A stretch of 64,000 nt of DNA from Benincasa hispida (lineage: Eukaryota; Streptophyta; Magnoliopsida; Cucurbitales; Cucurbitaceae), in assembly GCF_009727055.1 (NCBI RefSeq), contig NC_052350.1, positions 29,368,000-29,431,999 of the forward strand. Reading direction: 5' to 3'. This document shows positions 22,986 to 35,279 of this stretch, one piece after another. The position numbers and the translations under genes are program-made. The notes under the pieces were generated by a model. It ran no database searches. It saw nothing but the letters and a program-made list of their open reading frames with translations, and had not been told where the DNA came from. How positions within the stretch are numbered: the stretch's first letter is position 1; every line of letters begins with the position of its first letter.

Positions 22986-24549
22986 TTAAGAACAAGATGT
23001 GAAGAATTTGGGCATAAAATGGTGTGAAAATCCAAATATGAGGACTCTAGGGCCATTTTGATATAACTAAAGAAAGGGTGTCGTAGACTTCTCTCGACCG
23101 ATCAAATGACATTTATAAGTTCCTATTTATACAACAACTCCTATTAAAACGTAGTATTAATGGCAAGACAGAGTCGATTTGGAGGAAAGCCCAAGATTGC
23201 TTTGTTATGTTAATTTCCTAGTTATAACGGTAGGTGTGTTTGGTGTGGATAGAGATAAAGTGCATGAAAATAAAGAAAGTTGGTAAATGTAATTTAAGAT
23301 AGGATAGTCTAGTTCTAGGAGCAAGAAAGGATTCCTATGAAATATTGACCAATGAAAAACATACATATGATTTATGTGTGAACAACTACTTACTTAACTT
23401 AACCAAAACCATTGATACTACATGTAGCCAACTCGTTAGGTTAAACCAAGCAAGCACGTAGCCACCTCGTTGGTTAAACCAAGCAAGCTCCCAATTATCA
23501 ATTAAATCCTAAAGCTCTAATTGAACTACATGCTTCAATCCTATTGGGTTCAAAAGCATTCATCTATAATTAAAACTAGTGCACTATGTTGAGGATTCAA
23601 TTGTGTAATTAAGCAATTAAAGCAGCCCAATTAATTAACCATGTTATTCTTGAACCTAAGTTGAATATGCTTTTTAAGGCTTATGGTCAGCCTATATTCC
23701 TTAGAATACAGTCATTCAATCTTTGCTATTTATGTTTGATTCAAGCTAAACAAACAAGAAAGAATGCACAAGCCTAAAATCCATAGCTATAACATACATC
23801 CATGATAGGAGCATTAATCCACACACAAACATACATTTAAATAAAATTAGATTCAAGAAACATAAATCACAATGTATTAAGTTTAATAAAGAAAACCTCA
23901 CAAAAATTATATAGGTTCTTTGCTCCAAAAATTAGAGAAATCTCTTACCTCAAGAATCCTTAGACAAGATGTAGAAGAGATTAGAGACATCAATTCCATG
24001 ATTACAACCTAAAATATGAAAATTCTAAACTAAAAGAAGTGGAGAAAAATAGAGGGAAGAAGATAGCTCTCGACCTCAATGAGTTCCCACTTGATAAACC
24101 CTAAAATCATATGAGAAATATAAATGAAGTCGTGACAGCGTTACGAGACTCAAGCCCTCCAAGCCCTTTTTCTACAGTATTGGGCAAGTGTTGAGGCGCT
24201 CTATGCCTGGTTGCGTGCGTGTGCAACCTTCATTTTGTCCGTCAAATTCGATAGTGTCGCAACGCTACCCTGATGTGTTTCCTTCTGTCCTCGGCGCTAC
24301 GCATGACATCAACCAGCGCCGCAACATTAGGCTATTTAGGGCATTTCATCCTTTTGATCTCCCTAGAAGCCTTAGATGCTCGGTATGATTCCCAATAGCT
24401 CCAAATTAACCCTAAATCGCTTACAACACTTTAGAATTCATGATTTGCTTGAGAATCTACAATTACAAAAAATTTAAGCATATTAAATATAACAAGCAAG
24501 AGAGATCAGAGGCATAAAAGTATCTCTTTCTGAAAGCTAGCACATTTGT
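22986..24549. other. No gene recognised; small duplication
   Basis: A local duplication TAGCCAMCTCGTT...AAACCAAGCAAGC occurs twice at 23425-23490. At 24125-24370 a GC-richer block (CAGCGTTACGAGACTC, TTGAGGCGCTCTATGCC, CGCCGCAACATTAGG) looks like long gypsy LTR material. No protein or RNA gene could be read. Confidence 0.4.
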
Positions 24550-25545
24550 ATAGAAAAGAAGGGAAAATCAGTAAAAGAGGGCATTGAAATGCTCCAAAGC
24601 ACAAGGCATGGTGTTACAGATTTTTAAGTAGTCAGATTTTAAGGCATCACCGCAGCACATTGAAGGTTATAAATTGACGTGTTCGCTTTACGATGGGGCA
24701 TCGAGTTTCCATGGTAGTAGAGTTAAGACAAGACAACATTACACCATTCTAAAGAGAGTTTAAGATAAAGAGTTGTGGAGATCATTCGTTAGCTCGAGGA
24801 CGAGAGTTAGAGGAAGAATGACTACATGATGTCAATGACGATTGTGTATCATTTTCATTCCCTTCCCTTTATTATTCTATATAATGACTGCTATTTTTTA
24901 TTTGTTTGACATGATTATGAGTAGCTAGACTTATCATCTAGGATACTGAGGAGATTATAAACACATTTTCGTATTGATGTATTGACATTGGAATTAATAT
25001 CATTATAATTGCATTTCAATTTCTCTACTTTTAATTCTTTTGATCAATTGGCTATTGAGTAAATATTCTTAGGATAATTATCTACGAGAGAGAGAGAAAT
25101 TTTTCTAGGAATGGAGTTTGGATTGTATCGTACTATGCATGCAGTGATAGGTAGTTTATGAGAAATATAACTGAAGGGTGCAATGATGAGTCTGATGAAC
25201 TAATTGCATGAAATAAATTACTAACTAGACGCTAGAACGAATTGAGCTCAAGAAACGACATCCTTATTTCGACTCTTAGGTTCATGCAATAACTGATAGT
25301 ATAATCATTTTTTTAATGGTTGTTTGTGAAGTTTCATAATTGAATGAATATCCTATGGTATTTATTATTGAAAATTTTCATTTAATTAATTTAGTTTTAA
25401 AATTAGAGACTTAATCACTGTTGAATTTCTTTTATAAAATTACCACGTAATTAGCAATAGAATTGTACCCCAATCTTTGAGGATGATACCTAATTCTGTC
25501 AGAATTTTTATTACTAGATGCATAGGCTTGCGCTTGCCTAGTTTT
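24550..25545 (+). mobile_element. Partial LTR of a gypsy (Athila/Tat-like) element
   Basis: Inferred from the tRNA-Asp-type primer site directly after it. The stretch ends ...GGCTTGCGCTTGCCTAGTT, as such LTRs often do. The 5' end is not visible and may lie further left, in the GC-richer block at 24125-24370. No gag or pol follows the primer site, so only this end of the element remains. Confidence 0.5.
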
Positions 25546-25564
25546 TGGCGTCGTTGTTGGGATT
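25546..25564 (+). promoter_or_regulatory. Degenerate tRNA-Asp-type primer binding site
   Basis: TGGCGTCGTTGTTGGGATT differs from the tRNA-Asp complement TGGCGCCGTTGCCGGGGAT at few places, mostly C to T. It is preceded by TTT, as usual for the TTTTTGGCGCCGTTG motif of Athila/Tat gypsy elements. Confidence 0.65.
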
Positions 25565-26287
25565 TAATGTGTAGAATTTTCTTTATTATTATTATTATTA
25601 TTATTCCAAATATAGACAAAATTTTACATCTTATTTCCTCTTTTTTTTATTATTTCATGTTTACCCTCATTTGTGTATCAGTGGGTATATCTGATATATT
25701 TTATATTTAATATATCATACACTAATATACTTTATATAAAGTATATCACTTATGCAATTGATATATCATGATTTTAGCTGTCATGGTAGAAGTTGTTTTT
25801 GTTTTTATTTTTCTTTTTTATATAAATTTATTTTCATTCGATTAATTTGATATACTTTATAAGGAATGTCAAATAAAAGACTACAAACCCTTAATAAGGT
25901 TAAATAGCATTGATGAGTTGGTTCCAAGTAAAGTCACTTTATCATCGTTAACCATTATAGTTAATGAATGTTGTTAACCATTTAATTACATTTAAATATC
26001 AAATGAATCCTAATCAAACTAGAAAGCCTTCATCATAGTGGGATAGTTACGAGATGACTCAACCCTAAAATGACTTAATTAAAGTCAAAATTGCCATGCT
26101 ATGACGAATTAAAATTTAAAGCTTATTATCCTCAATGTCATAATGAGGGATGTACTTGACAAGGATAAAAAGGTCGAAGTCATGAATCTTAAGATAGAGT
26201 TTATGCACTAAATCTCGGTCTGGATTTGTAGATCTTCTTGATGAGGTCAAACTCATAGGAGATGAATGGGTTAAATAAAGAGACGTG
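25565..26287. other. No gene; microsatellite and AT-rich sequence
   Basis: Contains an ATT microsatellite (about 25582-25604) and a palindrome-like run of TATATCATACACTAATATAC type near 25700. The stretch 25880-26287 has no homologue elsewhere in the window and abuts the broken 5' LTR of copia B. Confidence 0.4.
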
Positions 26288-27355
26288 TAGTCTAAATGTT
26301 GTAATTTTATGTAGTGACATAAACAAGATCAAGTTGACAGTATATAGCCTAAATGGTCTAATAAGTATATGGATGAAAATTGGGTATCTCATCCTGGTAA
26401 CACTATTGGATGCGGCCCACTCTATAATTGTTACAAGAAGTTGTAAGGTGCTACAAACAATGTGATCCACAAATCGTTCATGTTGAGACATGAGAGTGGG
26501 GGCATCCTATGCAATGAGTTTGCATATAGACTGGACCATGAAAATAGTCACTTTTCTTTATAACGACCATTTACTGTTAAAACTGACTATTTCATTTAAT
26601 ATGTAACCTAGGTTAACTTGATCTTAATCCTAAGCTAGCTATGAACTCCTATTTGTTCGGAATTATTCTTTGATCTGTAAACGATGAGAGTAGTCCAATA
26701 GCACTGCTCAATAAGCTTATCATTTTGGAGATAAAACCGGATGAATAGCTGGGGACATAGCCTTGCCAGATAGAATTCACTTCTACCCTATTTAGGGTTA
26801 GCAGATATATTGTTCTCTTAAGTACTGACTCCAGGTCTTGAACAATCGGGGCCCCGCCTTCTCATGATAGAGAAAGGATTAAGATTCATAGAGATTATGA
26901 ATCATAATTGTTCATTAAAGGATCATTAGGAACTTAAGGAACAAGATGTATTCACAAGGGTAAAATGGTATTTTTGACCTAACTGTGATTACGAACAACC
27001 TATGAAGAATCGACTTACTAATTATGGCTATTAAGTGGACATAATATATTTATAGTGAGGGAGTTCAACTATGGACTATAGTGGAGTGTCCCGTTAGTTA
27101 ACGAATGGAGGTTAGATTGGACTAATGAGTTTAACCGATTAATCTCGAATCGTTGGAGTCCATGATCTATAGGTCCATAAGGTCCCCTACTAACTCGTAA
27201 ATGGATAAGCTTTAGAGTAGCTTGATAAATTAATTTGAAACGTTCAAATTAAATGGAACAGAAGAATATATATTTAAATATGATTTAAATATATGAAGAT
27301 GATTATTGTGAAAAATTGATTTAATATTTGATATTAAATTAACTAATATTTTAGA
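26288..27355 (+). mobile_element. 5' LTR of copia B, truncated at both ends
   Basis: Aligns with the 3' LTR from about 31260 onward: ATAGCCTAAATGGTCTAATAAG, CTATTGGATGCGGCCCACTC, GATAGAATTCACTTC and the CCTTCTC/GAGAAAGG hairpin at 26857-26877. About the first 130 bp are missing. At about 27345 LTR sequence passes straight into the middle of gag, so the LTR 3' end, primer site and gag start were deleted together. Confidence 0.85.
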
Positions 27356-27365
27356 TTAATTTACG

Positions 27366-28349
27366 TTGTATGTGACACGTATGAAAGATGGGACCAATAT
27401 AAGAGAACACATTCTTAACATGATGGTCCATTTTAACATTGCAGAGGCTCACAGGGCTATGATAGATGAGACAAGTCAAGTAAGCATGATGCTAGAATCT
27501 CTTCCTGAGAGCTATTTGTTGTTCAGGACAAATTCTGTCATGAAAAAAATCACTTATAACTTAACAACGCTGTTGAATGAATTGCAAACTTATCAATCTA
27601 TGATGAAACTCAAGGAAAAAGAAATAAATGTTATTTCGAAACTAAAAAAATTTTACAAAGGGTCCACGTCTGGTACGAAACCCGTTGATGATAAGAAAGT
27701 TGATCCTTCTTCTTCTAAAGATAAAATCGTACAAATGAAGAAGGAAAAGGGAAAAAGAAAACCGCTGCAAAGAAAAAAAAACAAAACTCCCAAGGGAAAA
27801 TGTTTCCATTGTGGAGAGATTGGGCATTGGAAGCGTAATTGCCCAAAATATCTAGCTGAAAAGAAAGCAGAAAAGACTAAACAAGGTAAATATGATTTAC
27901 TAGTTGTTGAAACATGTATAGTGGAAAATTCTCACCTTACTTGGATATTAGATTCAGGCACCACTAATCATGTTTGTACTTTTCTACAGGAAACTAGTTC
28001 TTGGATAAGACTTTCTGAATATGAGATGACTTTCAAGGTGGGCACAGGTGAAGTCATTTCAGCTGAAGCAGTGGCAAATGTGAAATTGTTTCTTGGAGAT
28101 TCTTTTATATTGCTCAAGAATGTGTTTTTTGTACCAAAGATGAAAAGAAATTTGATCTCCCTTTCTTGTCTTTTAGAGAATATATACAGTATATCTTTTG
28201 AATGTAATGAAGTGTTTGTTTATTCAAGAGGTGTTTATATTTGTTCTACTAGACTTGCAAATAACGTATACATATTACAACCAACGGAAGCAAAAGCCAT
28301 TTTAAATATAGAGATGTTTAAAACGGAAGAAACTCATGATAAAAAGTGA
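27366..28349 (+). pseudogene. Copia B gag and protease, 5' truncated
   Basis: A 327-residue open frame, the longest in the window. It begins inside gag; the methionine at 27369 is not the true start. Residues 1-90 are the C-terminal half of UBN2-type gag (MMLESLPESYLLFRTN), residues 95-145 a Lys/Ser-rich linker, then a perfect CCHC knuckle CFHCGEIGHWKRNC (Cys146, Cys149, His154, Cys159). The protease follows with WILDSGTTNHVC (D-S-G at 196-198) and a C-terminal part ending near FVPKMKRNLISLSCL. Gag packages the RNA and protease cuts the polyprotein; both depend on the missing N-terminal half. A related minus-strand copy lies at 63451-64000. Confidence 0.92.
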
Positions 28350-29343
28350 AAAATTTCTCCTAACACATATCTTTGGCACCTCAAGGCACATTAATCTCAA
28401 CAAAATTGAAAGATTGGTAAAAAAAACGGTCATCTAAATCAATTAGAAGACAATTCTCTACCTCCATGTGAATCATGTCTTGAGGGAAAAATGACGAAAA
28501 GATCTTTTTCTGACCAAGGTCTTCGTGCCAAAGAACCTCTTGAACTTATACATTCCGACCTTTGTGGTCCGATGAATGTTAGATCTCGAGGAGGATATCA
28601 GTACTTCGTCAGTTTTATTGACGATTACTCTCGATATGGCTATATTTACTTAATCAGTCACAAGTCTGAAACTCTTGAAAAGTTCAAAGAATTTAAGGTT
28701 GAGACTGAAAATCAGTTAAGTAAAAGAATTAAAACACTTCGATCTGATCGAGGTGATGAGTATATGGATTTGCAATTCCAGAACTATCTAGTAGATCATG
28801 GAATTCAATCCTAACTTATAGCACTTGGACACAACAAAACGTTGTTGCAGAAAAGAGAAATTGAACCTTGTTGGACATGGTTCGGTCTTAATGAGTTATA
28901 CACAATTACCTCAATCCTTTTGGGGATATGCAGTACAGAATGCAGTTTATATTCTGAACGTTTTTCCATCCAAAAGTGTTTCAGAAACACCATATGAATT
29001 GTGGAAAGGACACAAAATGAGTTTACGTCATTTCCATATCTGGGATTGTCCAGCACACGTGTTGGTACAGAATCCTAAGAAATTGGAAACACGTTCGAAA
29101 TTATGCCTATTTGTAAGATATCCTATGGAAACAAAAGAAGGATACTTTTATGATCCCCAAGAAGATAAAGTGTTTGTATCGACAAATGCAACATTCTTGG
29201 AAGAAGATCATATTAAAAATCATCTACCTCGAAGTAAACTAATATTGCAAAAACTGTCTAAAGATATTACAGAAAGATCAACCAAAGTTGTTGATCAAGC
29301 TAGTCCATCAACAACGGTTGTTATCCCGTCATGTCCATCCTAA
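28350..29343 (+). pseudogene. Copia B integrase
   Basis: Continues the pol of copia B through stops and shifts. The pre-integrase domain is frame-broken (28370-28490; only LPPCESCLEGKMTKRSF is clear). The core catalytic domain, 28491-28814, has LIHSDLCGPM (first Asp), FIDDYSRYGYIYL and LRSDRGDEYM (second Asp), then a stop. The next piece, 28825-29343 (172 residues), has LPQSFWGYAVQNAVYILN, typical of the integrase C-terminal half, and the linker to RT. The segment with the third acidic residue is damaged near 28815-28870. Confidence 0.9.
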
Positions 29344-31000
29344 GAGTTGGGAATGTCTCGTCGTAGTGGGAGGGTTATTCAACAACCTGAATGCTACATG
29401 GGATTAATAGAAACTCAAAACATCATACAAGATGATAGTTTAGAGGATCCATTAACCTTTAAGAAGACAATGGAAGATGTCGACAGGGAACAATGGATAA
29501 GAGCCATGGACGATGAAATGGAGTCTATGTACTTCAACTCAGTCTGGGAACTTGTAGATCAACCATAAGGTGTTACACCTATAGGTTGTAAGTGGATCTA
29601 CAAGAGAAAACGAGACCAAACTGGTAAGATACAGACTTATAAAGCCAGACTCGTGGCAAAGGGTTTTACCCAAAGATGAATTGATTATGAAGATACTTTT
29701 TCTCCTGCTGCCATGATCAAATCAATAAGAATACTTCTTGCCATTGCCACATATTATGACTATGAGATATGATAAATGGATGTCAAGACAGCTTTTCTGA
29801 ATGGCTATCTTGATGAAAGTATTTTTATGTCTCAACCAAAGGGGTTTGTCGAAAAAGGACAGGAACAAAAAGTCTGTAAGCTTAATCGATCCATTTATGG
29901 ATTGAAACAAGTGTCCAGATCCTGAAATATAAGATTTGACACTGCGATCAAATCTTATGGCTTTGAACAAAACGTTGACAAACCTTGTGTATACAATAAG
30001 ATAGTCAACAAAACTGTAGCATTCTTAGTTCTATATGTTTATGATATCTTGCTAATTGGGAATGAGACAAGTTTTCTTGCTAACGTAAAGAGATGGTTAG
30101 CGTCACAGTTCTAAATGAAAGATTTGGATGATGCTCAGTATGTTCTATGAATACAGATCTTTTGAGACCGAAAGAATAGAACATTAGTACTGTCTCAGGC
30201 ATCTTATATTGACAAGATGTTGTCAAGGTATAATATGCAAAATTCCAATAAAAGTTTATTACCTTTCAGGCATGGAATTCATTTTTCGAAGGAACAATGT
30301 CCTAAGACACCTCAAGAGGTTGAGGAGATGAATAAAATTCCATATGCTTTTGCATTTGGGAGTTTGATGTACGCTATGTTGTGTACACACCCCAACATAT
30401 GTTTTGAAGTTGGAATAATCAGTAGGTTTCAATCCAATCCTGGACATGGTCATTAGACCGCTGTAAAAAATATCCTCAAGTATCTAAGGAAAACGAGGAA
30501 CTATATGCTTGTGTATGGACCTAAGGATTTGATCCTTACAGGATACACTGATTCTGATTTTCAGACTGACGTAGATCCTAGGAAATCTACCTCAGGATCA
30601 GTTTTCACTCTTAACGGAGGAGTTATAGTTTGAAGAAGCATCAAGCAAAGTTGTATCGCTGACTCCACCATGGAAGTGGAATACGTGGCTGAATGCGAAG
30701 CTATTAAGAAAGCAATATGACTACGAAAATTCTTAGCTGATTTGGAAGTCATTCTAAATATGCACCTGCCTATTACACTATATTGTGACAACAGTGGTGC
30801 AGTTACTCAAAGGAACCCAGGAGTCACAAGCGTGGAAAACACATTGAAAAAAAGTACCATCTCATCCAGGAGATCGTACACAGAGGAGAAGTGCTTGTCA
30901 CAAAGATAGCCTCTAAAGACAATCTTGCTGATCCATTCACCAAGGCCCTTTCGGTTAAAGTTTTCGAGGGCCACCTAGTTGGACTAGGACTCTGAGTATT
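29344..31000 (+). pseudogene. Copia B reverse transcriptase and RNase H
   Basis: 29347-29568 opens with GRVIQQPECYMG and EQWIRAMDDEMESM, the stretch just before copia RT. RT motifs follow with several stops: [22 protein letters not shown] and MDVKTAFLNG at about 29779-29808, so the first catalytic Asp is present. The YVDD box at about 30034 reads YVYD, which loses one of the two metal-binding Asp residues. RNase H is recognisable to its end (NLADPFTKALSVKVF, about 30924-30968). A purine tract CAAGTGGGAAA (31121-31131) just before the 3' LTR is the likely plus-strand primer. Confidence 0.92.
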
Positions 31001-31132
31001 GTAAGCAAGGGCAAGTGAGAGAATGTCTATGGTATTATAAATGCCCTAATTTATTGTATTTTTCCCATTATGTATCTCAACATTATATTGTATATATTTG
31101 TTCTCACTAGAGTTTTAGTCCAAGTGGGAAAT

Positions 31133-32911
31133 TGTTGGGAATATCCTAGAACTCGCGGTTCGTGTTAAACATTCTATTTATCAATAACATTGACTTGTTG
31201 ATTTTGCATCTTATTATGAAAATCCAATAAACACATCCTTGGTTATAGTCTGAATGTTGTAACTGTATATAGTGACATAAACAGGATAAGTCGATAGTAT
31301 ATAGCCTAAATGGTCTAATAAGTATATAGATGAAAATTGAGTATCTCATCCTGGTAACACTATTGGATGCGGCCCACTCTGTAATTGTTACAAGAAGTTG
31401 TAATGTGCTACAAACGATGTGATCCACAAATTATTCATGTTGGGACATGAGAGTGGAGGCATCCTATCAATGAGTTTGCATATGGACTAAACCACAAAAA
31501 TTGTCACTTTTCTTTATAACGACCGTTTACTGTTAAAACTGACTATTTCATTTAATATATAACCTAGTTTAACTCAATCTTAATCCTGAGCTAGCTATGA
31601 ACTTCTATTTGTTCGGGATTATCCTTTGATCTGCAAATAGTAAGAGTAGTCCAACAAACTGCTCAATAAGCTTACCATTTTGGGTATAAGACCGGGGAAT
31701 AGCTGGGGACATAGTCTTGCAAGATGGAATTCACTTCTATCCTATTTAGGGTTAGCAGATAGTTTGTTCTCTTAAGTACTGATTCCAGGTCATGAACAAT
31801 CGGGGCCCCACCTTCTCATGATAGAAAAAGGATTAGATTCGTAAAGATTATGAATCATAATTGTTCATTAGAGGATCAGTAGAAACTTAAGGAACAAGAT
31901 GTATTCACAGAGGTAAAACGGTATTTTTCACCTAGTTGTGATTACGAACAACCTGTGAATGATCGATTTACTGATTATGGTTATTAAGTGGACATAATAT
32001 ATCTACAGTGAGGGGAGTTCAACTATGGGCTATAGTGGAGTGTCCCGTTAGTTAACAAATGGGGGTTAGATCGGACTAATGAGTTTAGCTGATTAATCTC
32101 GAATCGTTGGAACCCATGATCTATAGGTCCACGAGGTCTCCCTACTAGCTGGAAAATGGATAAGCTTTAAAGTAGCTTGATAAATTAATTTGAAACATTT
32201 AAATTAAACGGAACAGGAGAACATATATTTAAATATGATTTAAATATATGAAGATGATTATTGTACAAAATTGATTTAATATTTGATATTATATTAATTT
32301 ATGAAATTAATTTTAGAAAATCATTTTTTAATTTTATTAATCAAAATGATTTAGAAATCATTTTGTTATTTTAAAAGAAAAATGAAAACAAGTTTTTACA
32401 TGTTGCACAAAATGGAGAATTCATTTTTTCCATTAACTTCATCTTCATGCTCATACAAAAGCCATTAACTTCTCTTCATTAATTCTCCAAGCATGATCTG
32501 CAAGCCATGCACTTCACTTCTTTGCATGTTCATCTACAATATATAAAGAAGTTTGGAGTCATTTGAGAAAGGGTAATGCATAAATTTTGAGAGAAAAATC
32601 TCTGTGAGAAGAAACTATTCTTCCTATCCGGCTACTATGTGTTCTTTATTGTTCTTCACCTTTTCAAGCTGTTCTTGAGTCCCACAACTCTATCTAACGC
32701 TCCAAGAGAATAATAGAGAAGACTTTGAGGTGGTTCACTATGATTTCGGGTGAAGACTGCTACTGTACATTTGGATTATTGGAGAGTTCATCAAAGGTAT
32801 GATCTTGAAACCCACTTTTTAGAAAAACATGCTTTAGTTTCTGCCAAAATTAGTGAATTTGAATGCTTATGGATCCTTGATACTTCCGCTACATGTTAGT
32901 TAACTCTTTCA
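31133..32911 (+). mobile_element. 3' LTR of copia B
   Basis: Starts TGTTGGGAATATCCTAGAAC at 31133 after the polypurine tract; the end is placed at about 32911 (...TAACTCTTTCA), giving about 1.78 kb. From 31260 it parallels the broken 5' LTR. It has the LTR core AAGATGGAATTCACTTC (31723), the weakened hairpin (31811-31832), and a leader-like 3' part with AGAAAAATCTCTGTGAG near 32590. The target-site duplication cannot be tested because the 5' LTR lacks its start. Confidence 0.85.
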
Positions 32912-32934
32912 AAACGGACATTTGACTAGCAGGC

Positions 32935-33475
32935 TATAATTACGAAGAACTTGTGAATGATCAACATGCTTGTAATGATTATATCCATGGGCACAACTTG
33001 GCCTACAATACCTAAGAGTGCAACTATAGGTCTACGGTGAAATGACTTATAGTTAATGAATGAAAATTGATTGATTGAAGAGTTTAATTAATTAATTATG
33101 CATCACTAAAGCTCATAATTTGTAAGTCCATATAGTCCCATTGCTAACTCATATGAACGATTGGGGATCAACTTTGTTGAAAGAAAAAATGTTCAAATCA
33201 ATTTTTAATATATTTGATATATTAAATAAAAGAAAACATATTTATTGTATTTGATACATTAGATATCAAATAAAATTATTAATTTATTAAGATACATCAT
33301 TATATATATTTAATTTGAATGAGATTCAAATAAGGAAATATATATGACGAGAATTAAAATATTTGAATTTCACTCAAATAATTCAATATATTTATTTTAA
33401 TATGAGATATTACAATATAAATATATTATTAGGGTAATTTGTTACATAATTTTTTTTTTTTTTTAATTAAAGCAA
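32935..33475 (+). mobile_element. Truncated LTR fragment, C-like
   Basis: Plus-strand sequence with the order CTATAATTACGAAGAACTTG, ATCCATGGGCACAACTTGGC, GAGTGCAACTATAGGTC and AAGTCCATATAGTCCC, matching the reverse complement of the 3' half of LTR C (8450-8700). It begins abruptly next to copia B and fades at about 33475 near a poly-T run. Confidence 0.65.
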
Positions 33476-33839
33476 AATAGAAACCCACTAAAACGTGTTC
33501 TCCATAAGGTATCTAAATGCTTAACCCTCTTCTAAATAAAAACAAAGCAATCCAATGCTTCGTCTTCCCTTCGTTATTATGTTTTCAAATTTATTTTATC
33601 TAATTTTATTAGTATATCTTAATTGCATTAATTATTGTCAACGAATATCTAAATATAAAGTTTATCTTTTAATTTTTTTATATTTTCAAATCTTGATGAC
33701 AGGTAAGTTACGTTTAATTTTGTATATCAATTGTATAATGATATTTCATATTTATTATGTTGGTTGACTTGACCGTATTATATACCAAATTTGGAGAGAG
33801 AAAAGCAAATACACGATATTATTTCTATACTAAATATGA

Positions 33840-34420
33840 AGTATAACATTGACATTTCAATTTTATATTAGTACTAATTTAAAATGCATTTCAAATTTAT
33901 CATTCATATGTCAAAAGTATATCTTCATTCGTTTGAAATGCAATATTAAGTATTGCATTGGTATATCAATAGTTTATCATCATTCAATCAAAATTCATTT
34001 GAAATTTAATAGTGATGTATCAATAGTATATTAATAGTCATTAAAAATTCATTTCAAACATCGTCGAAAAAAGAAATTTCATTTTAAGTATATTATTGGT
34101 GTATTAGTACTATATTAAACAATCAATCTAAATCCATTACAAGCATAATATTGGTGTATCAATAGTATATCAATTACATTTATTTCAAAATAAATTTCAA
34201 TTATAATATAGGTGTATTAGTAGTATATCAATGACAATTTAAAATTCATTTTAAGTATAACATTGTCGTATTATTAGTATATATAATAAATACTTCTTAA
34301 AAATAGATTTGTTCAAGTGTATCAGTAAAAGATCAACAACCGTACAAAATTCTATTTTAAGTGTAGTAGTGATAGATCAATAGTTTATCAACATACATTT
34401 AGAATGGTTACCAACAAAAG
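33840..34420. repeat. AT-rich minisatellite, about 60-70 bp, roughly 9 units
   Basis: Degenerate units of the form AAATTCATTTCAAGTATAAT then ATTGGTGTATCAATAGTATATCAATGAC. Spacing varies because of indels. Short frames (33555-34034) arise from base composition. No LTR end, and nothing recognisable at 33476-33839. Confidence 0.75.
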
Positions 34421-34759
34421 AACTTATACCATTATAATTTGATGACGATGTAATATCAAATAACACATTGAAACAAATAAATATGGATTTAAATTAAGTT
34501 AACAAATAATAACCAATGCATGGGCACTTGTTACATATAAATCTAATACAATAATTAGTAAATTTGAAATATCAATTGTATAATTAAACGTTTTATAGTA
34601 AATCAGTTAGTTGCCACATCAAACATAAAGTTATAGCATATAAACTATCAATATACATCTTGATACACAAAAAGGGTAAAACCGGAAATTAAAAGATAAA
34701 AATCAAATATAATATATATTCTTTTGCTATATTTGTATATTTTAATAGTCATTGTTGGT

Positions 34760-35107
34760 TGTGAATTTAAGAAGTACAACGAAAACACGGATATGGATAA
34801 AATATAATATAATAATATTAAATATATAAAATATAATATACAATAAAATAACTAAAAACATAAAATACCTAAAATCATGAAATTGGATATATGAAAATTA
34901 GTGGAAATGGAATTCTCACCAATGTATGTGCGATTTTAAGATCCACCAAATGCCAATATTTATAGGCAAGGTGGTAAATAGGATGTGGACTTACATGGAC
35001 ACCAAGCATGAAAAATTACAAGGCACATGGACAATATGAAGGGTGAAACATGACTTTGGGACACTAAGCAATGGACATCTACTTATTATTATAATATTCA
35101 TAATATT
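34760..35107 (-). mobile_element. 3' LTR of copia F
   Basis: About 350 bp; the plus-strand left end TGTGAATTTAAG (34760) is the LTR end ...CTTAAATTCACA in sense. It matches 39454-39749 along its length, including GAAACACGG/GAACACAG, CCTATAAATATTGG (TATA box, minus strand, near 34960) and GGCACATGGACAATATGAAGG. A purine tract AAGGGAGA (complement of about 35108-35115) adjoins it as the plus-strand primer. Insertion-site duplications were not found. Confidence 0.85.
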
Positions 35108-35279
35108 CTCCCTTAGATGCCCTTATATATATATATATATATATATGAAATATGCTTCATTAAAACCTTACTAGGAAAAATCCAATGGGACAAAACCCTA
35201 GTGAAGGAAAAAGAGTATATATTTCATATAATACATACTCCTAAAAGAATACAATATATTTACTCCCCTCATGAAAACG

